In this document: positions 62,462 through 64,000 of the stretch, in pieces
Numbering within the stretch: position 1 is the first letter of the stretch
Layout of the letters: the number at the start of each line of letters is the position of its first letter
Assembly (NCBI RefSeq): GCF_003335585.1
Contig: NZ_QBFD01000004.1
Location: 103,250 to 167,249 of the forward strand
Reading direction: 5' to 3'
DNA length: 64,000 nt
From: Sulfitobacter sp. DFL-14
Lineage (GTDB): Bacteria > Pseudomonadota > Alphaproteobacteria > Rhodobacterales > Rhodobacteraceae
The notes under the pieces: generated by a model
Told to the model about the DNA's origin: nothing
The model's database searches: none
The model's input: the letters and a program-made list of their open reading frames with translations, nothing else
Translations under genes and position numbers: made by a program

Positions 62462-62893
62462 GTGACAGCAAAACCCCCAAGCCGCCTGTGGCAAGTGTTT
62501 TCCGGCCCCGAAGCATTGGAAGCCCTGCCGGACGACGGTTATCGCTCTCCCTGGAGCTTCCCGGCGCAGGTGCGCATTCCGATGGAGCATTGGGAGGCGA
62601 TCATGGGTTTTGCGCACCGTCTTGATCCGGCAGGTGCGGATTTGCTGGCGCATGCCTCCATCCTTGATGGAACCAGGCTGGCGCCCGGGGCAGAGGCGGA
62701 TATTCTGGCGTTTCTTGAAACCTTGGCAAAAGCCGTTCTTGAGGCCGATGCGCTGACACCCGATGAGAGCGACCCGGCCCTCATTCCCGAACCGATGCCA
62801 AACACGTCACACGCGCAGATGCTGCGCGATGTTGTCCGCCTTGCCAATCGCACGCGGCAACATGGGATGACTTTTGACAGCTGGGTCGATTGA
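62462..62893 (+). CDS. Hypothetical protein, 143 residues
   Basis: Acidic, mostly helical product with no signal peptide or membrane segment and no family I can name. Blocks are SRLWQVFSGPEALEALPDDG, RIPMEHWEAIMGFAHRLD and LRDVVRLANRTRQHGMTFD. I chose the GTG at 62462, 13 bases after the preceding stop codon; an ATG at 62402 in the same frame lies within the preceding gene. It is probably co-transcribed with the secreted protein gene. Confidence 0.55.
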   Translation: MTAKPPSRLWQVFSGPEALEALPDDGYRSPWSFPAQVRIPMEHWEAIMGFAHRLDPAGADLLAHASILDGTRLAPGAEADILAFLETLAKAVLEADALTPDESDPALIPEPMPNTSHAQMLRDVVRLANRTRQHGMTFDSWVD

Positions 62894-62907
62894 ACTGCCG
62901 GGGCGCC

Positions 62908-63561
62908 TTACGGTGCGTCGATGGTTAACGAAATATCGCGGGCAATCCCATCCGGCGCCGCAAGCAGCAGATAGAAATCACCACCAATCGCGATCAGCTG
63001 CGCTGTAAACTTCTGTTCCGTGCCCGGAGCGATATCTGTGCGCAGATATCCCTTGAGGATCAGCCCCTCTTCGGGTGGTTCCTGATTGCGCACCGGCTTG
63101 TCAACAATGACGGCGGCCAGCTGCCACAGATTGACATCAACATGGCTGTAAACCTGCAATGCACCCTCACCTGAACGGGCGGTGCCGCTGATCTGTATCT
63201 TTCTGCCATAGTACAGAGTGTTGTCGGTCCGGGCCAGTTTCAGGCGAAACCGACCCTTGAGTTCCTCGATCGAGACTGAGCCGCTGACACTGGATGACCC
63301 GCCGCTGGAAAAGCGGGTGGCCAGGTGTGATCTGACGCGTTGCGCACGGCCATTGTCGCCGGGGACAGTCTCAACAAAACCTCTTTCCAGATATTTCTCT
63401 TTAAAGGCAAGGGCCTGACACCATTGCCGATCATAAGGGCTCAGCCGGTCGTTGTTGTTAAAATCCGTGCAATCCGGCCGCGATGCGGCAGCGACGGCGG
63501 AACAGGCCAGCAGGCCGGTCAAAAGTGCAGAGGCAAAGAATGTCGTCATCTCATGCATCAT
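62908..63561 (-). CDS. Hypothetical exported protein, 217 residues
   Basis: The protein has a signal peptide (TTFFASALLTGLLACSAVAA). LLAC could serve as a weak lipobox; cleavage after AVAAA is the alternative. The mature part has a serine-rich stretch (SSGGSSSVSGSVS) and a beta-strand pattern, with two cysteines near the start (DCTD, QWCQ). I know no family for it. ATG 63561, 63558 and 63549 are possible, and TTG 63585 opens the frame. It is divergent from the last gene of the window. Confidence 0.6.
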   Translation of the reverse strand: MMHEMTTFFASALLTGLLACSAVAAASRPDCTDFNNNDRLSPYDRQWCQALAFKEKYLERGFVETVPGDNGRAQRVRSHLATRFSSGGSSSVSGSVSIEELKGRFRLKLARTDNTLYYGRKIQISGTARSGEGALQVYSHVDVNLWQLAAVIVDKPVRNQEPPEEGLILKGYLRTDIAPGTEQKFTAQLIAIGGDFYLLLAAPDGIARDISLTIDAP

Positions 63562-63667
63562 AGGCGTTTCGTCGTTTTGCTCCAAGGTCCTGTCTGGCGC
63601 GTCAGATCGTGCTGCATCGCTCTCCGCAACCTCCAGATCGAACAGCCCAATATCGCTTGCTAATTGT

Positions 63668-63677
63668 TAACGCGTTA
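63668..63677. promoter_or_regulatory. Palindrome 1 of a matched pair
   Basis: TAACGCGTTA, a perfect 10-base palindrome, 34 bases centre to centre from a near-identical one at 63702. The two differ only in the two central-left bases, so one regulator could bind both. Confidence 0.55.
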
Positions 63678-63701
63678 TCTGTTGACAGGGGCTTACTTAT
63701 T

Positions 63702-63711
63702 TAACATGTTA
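63702..63711. promoter_or_regulatory. Palindrome 2 of a matched pair
   Basis: TAACATGTTA within an AT-rich stretch downstream of a TTGACA box (63682-63687). It lies 86 bases before the start codon of the gene at 63797 and could block its promoter when occupied. Confidence 0.55.
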
Positions 63712-63796
63712 TATTTAATTCGAGAGGAATCATGCCTTACCGGCCATTCCTGAGGATGTCTTTGATGTCCAAACGCCCAGCCACACGAGGACGACT

Positions 63797-64000
63797 ATGA
63801 CCGTGCTAGACAACAATCTGAAAACGCTCGACGGCTTCCTGGCCCGTTATCGCGATACCGGTATCCTGAACCGCATTGCCGGACAGGATGTTGCGGGCAG
63901 CAAGGGCGTCTTTCAATCGACGTCACCCGTCGACAAAAGCGCGCCAGACGCTTTGGGGCGCGCCCGCGCCGGAAAGCTGGTTCAAACACGGGACAACATT
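63797..64000 (+). CDS. Start of a gene resembling HpaE-type aldehyde dehydrogenase
   Basis: Only 68 codons are present. Residues 1-48 (LKTLDGFLARYRDTGILNRI, then GQDVAGSKGVFQSTSPVDKS) look like the N-terminus of 5-carboxymethyl-2-hydroxymuconate semialdehyde dehydrogenase (HpaE) of 4-hydroxyphenylacetate degradation. After SPVDKS the sequence (APDALGRARAGKL) no longer fits the family, so it may be a truncated or rearranged gene, or a different protein. GAGGACGA precedes the ATG. The palindrome pair upstream suggests tight control. Confidence 0.45.
   Translation, partial: MTVLDNNLKTLDGFLARYRDTGILNRIAGQDVAGSKGVFQSTSPVDKSAPDALGRARAGKLVQTRDNI

Noticed and set aside
63682..63715. A full sigma-70 promoter from TTGACA (63682) to TATATT (63710)
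   Set aside because: The spacing of 22 bases is too long, and other -10 candidates are too close; only the -35-like box is mentioned.
1..64000. tRNA, rRNA, CRISPR array, insertion sequence or prophage
   Set aside because: I looked for cloverleaf ends, regular spaced repeats, transposase or integrase motifs and phage structural genes and found none.

Overview
The window looks like chromosome from an alphaproteobacterium of the Rhodobacterales (Roseobacter/Paracoccaceae type). The base composition is high-GC, the gene density is high with many 1-4 base stop/start overlaps, and the gene content is typical of that group: a malonyl-CoA synthetase of roseobacter type, PobA/PobR, two TRAP transporters, two hydantoinase/oxoprolinase (HyuA/HyuB) pairs, and many LysR, IclR, GntR and AraC regulators. 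This placement is an inference from protein sequences only. I saw no rRNA, tRNA, CRISPR array, insertion sequence, phage gene or replication origin.

Layout. 1-5000: the start of a malonyl-CoA synthetase gene, a 3-hydroxyacyl-CoA dehydrogenase-like gene, an M24 peptidase, and the divergent pobA / AraC-regulator pair for 4-hydroxybenzoate hydroxylation. 5090-12446: a peptide-type ABC importer with two different binding proteins (a strong terminator sits between them), two permeases and two ATPases. 12465-17815: hemF, an outer-membrane Slam-like barrel protein, and a membrane histidine kinase with its LuxR-type regulator. 17825-21026: a sulfotransferase-like gene, then a GntR regulator divergent from a VOC-cupin-cupin protein. 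21119-27262: an efflux locus of MarR regulator, Bcr/CflA-type MFS pump and RND adaptor plus pump. 27493-35352: LysR, hyuA and hyuB, then an AhpD-like protein and a cytoplasmic molybdopterin reductase. 35412-41091: a remnant of an enolase-superfamily gene, three regulator genes in a row (IclR, IclR, LysR), an acyl-CoA dehydrogenase, a decayed quinone oxidoreductase and a PPOX-fold FMN protein. 41173-43846: an MFS transporter divergent from a GlxA-type regulator, and a small membrane protein.

44097-61213 is the most coherent catabolic region. On the minus strand one tightly packed unit runs IclR, E1 alpha, E1 beta, acetolactate-synthase-like ThDP enzyme, TRAP DctP, DctQ, DctM and SDR. On the plus strand a second unit runs LysR, HyuA, HyuB, TRAP DctQ, DctM and DctP. 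Between their regulators lies a 274-residue protein made of two copies of an unfamiliar domain of about 100 residues. I read the region as two import-and-degrade modules, one probably for a 2-oxo or 2-hydroxy acid and one for a cyclic amide or similar carboxylate. Both substrates are inferences.

61386-64000: three small hypothetical genes (one probably secreted) and a further signal-peptide protein, then the start of a gene whose N-terminus resembles HpaE-type aldehyde dehydrogenases and which lies behind two matching palindromes.
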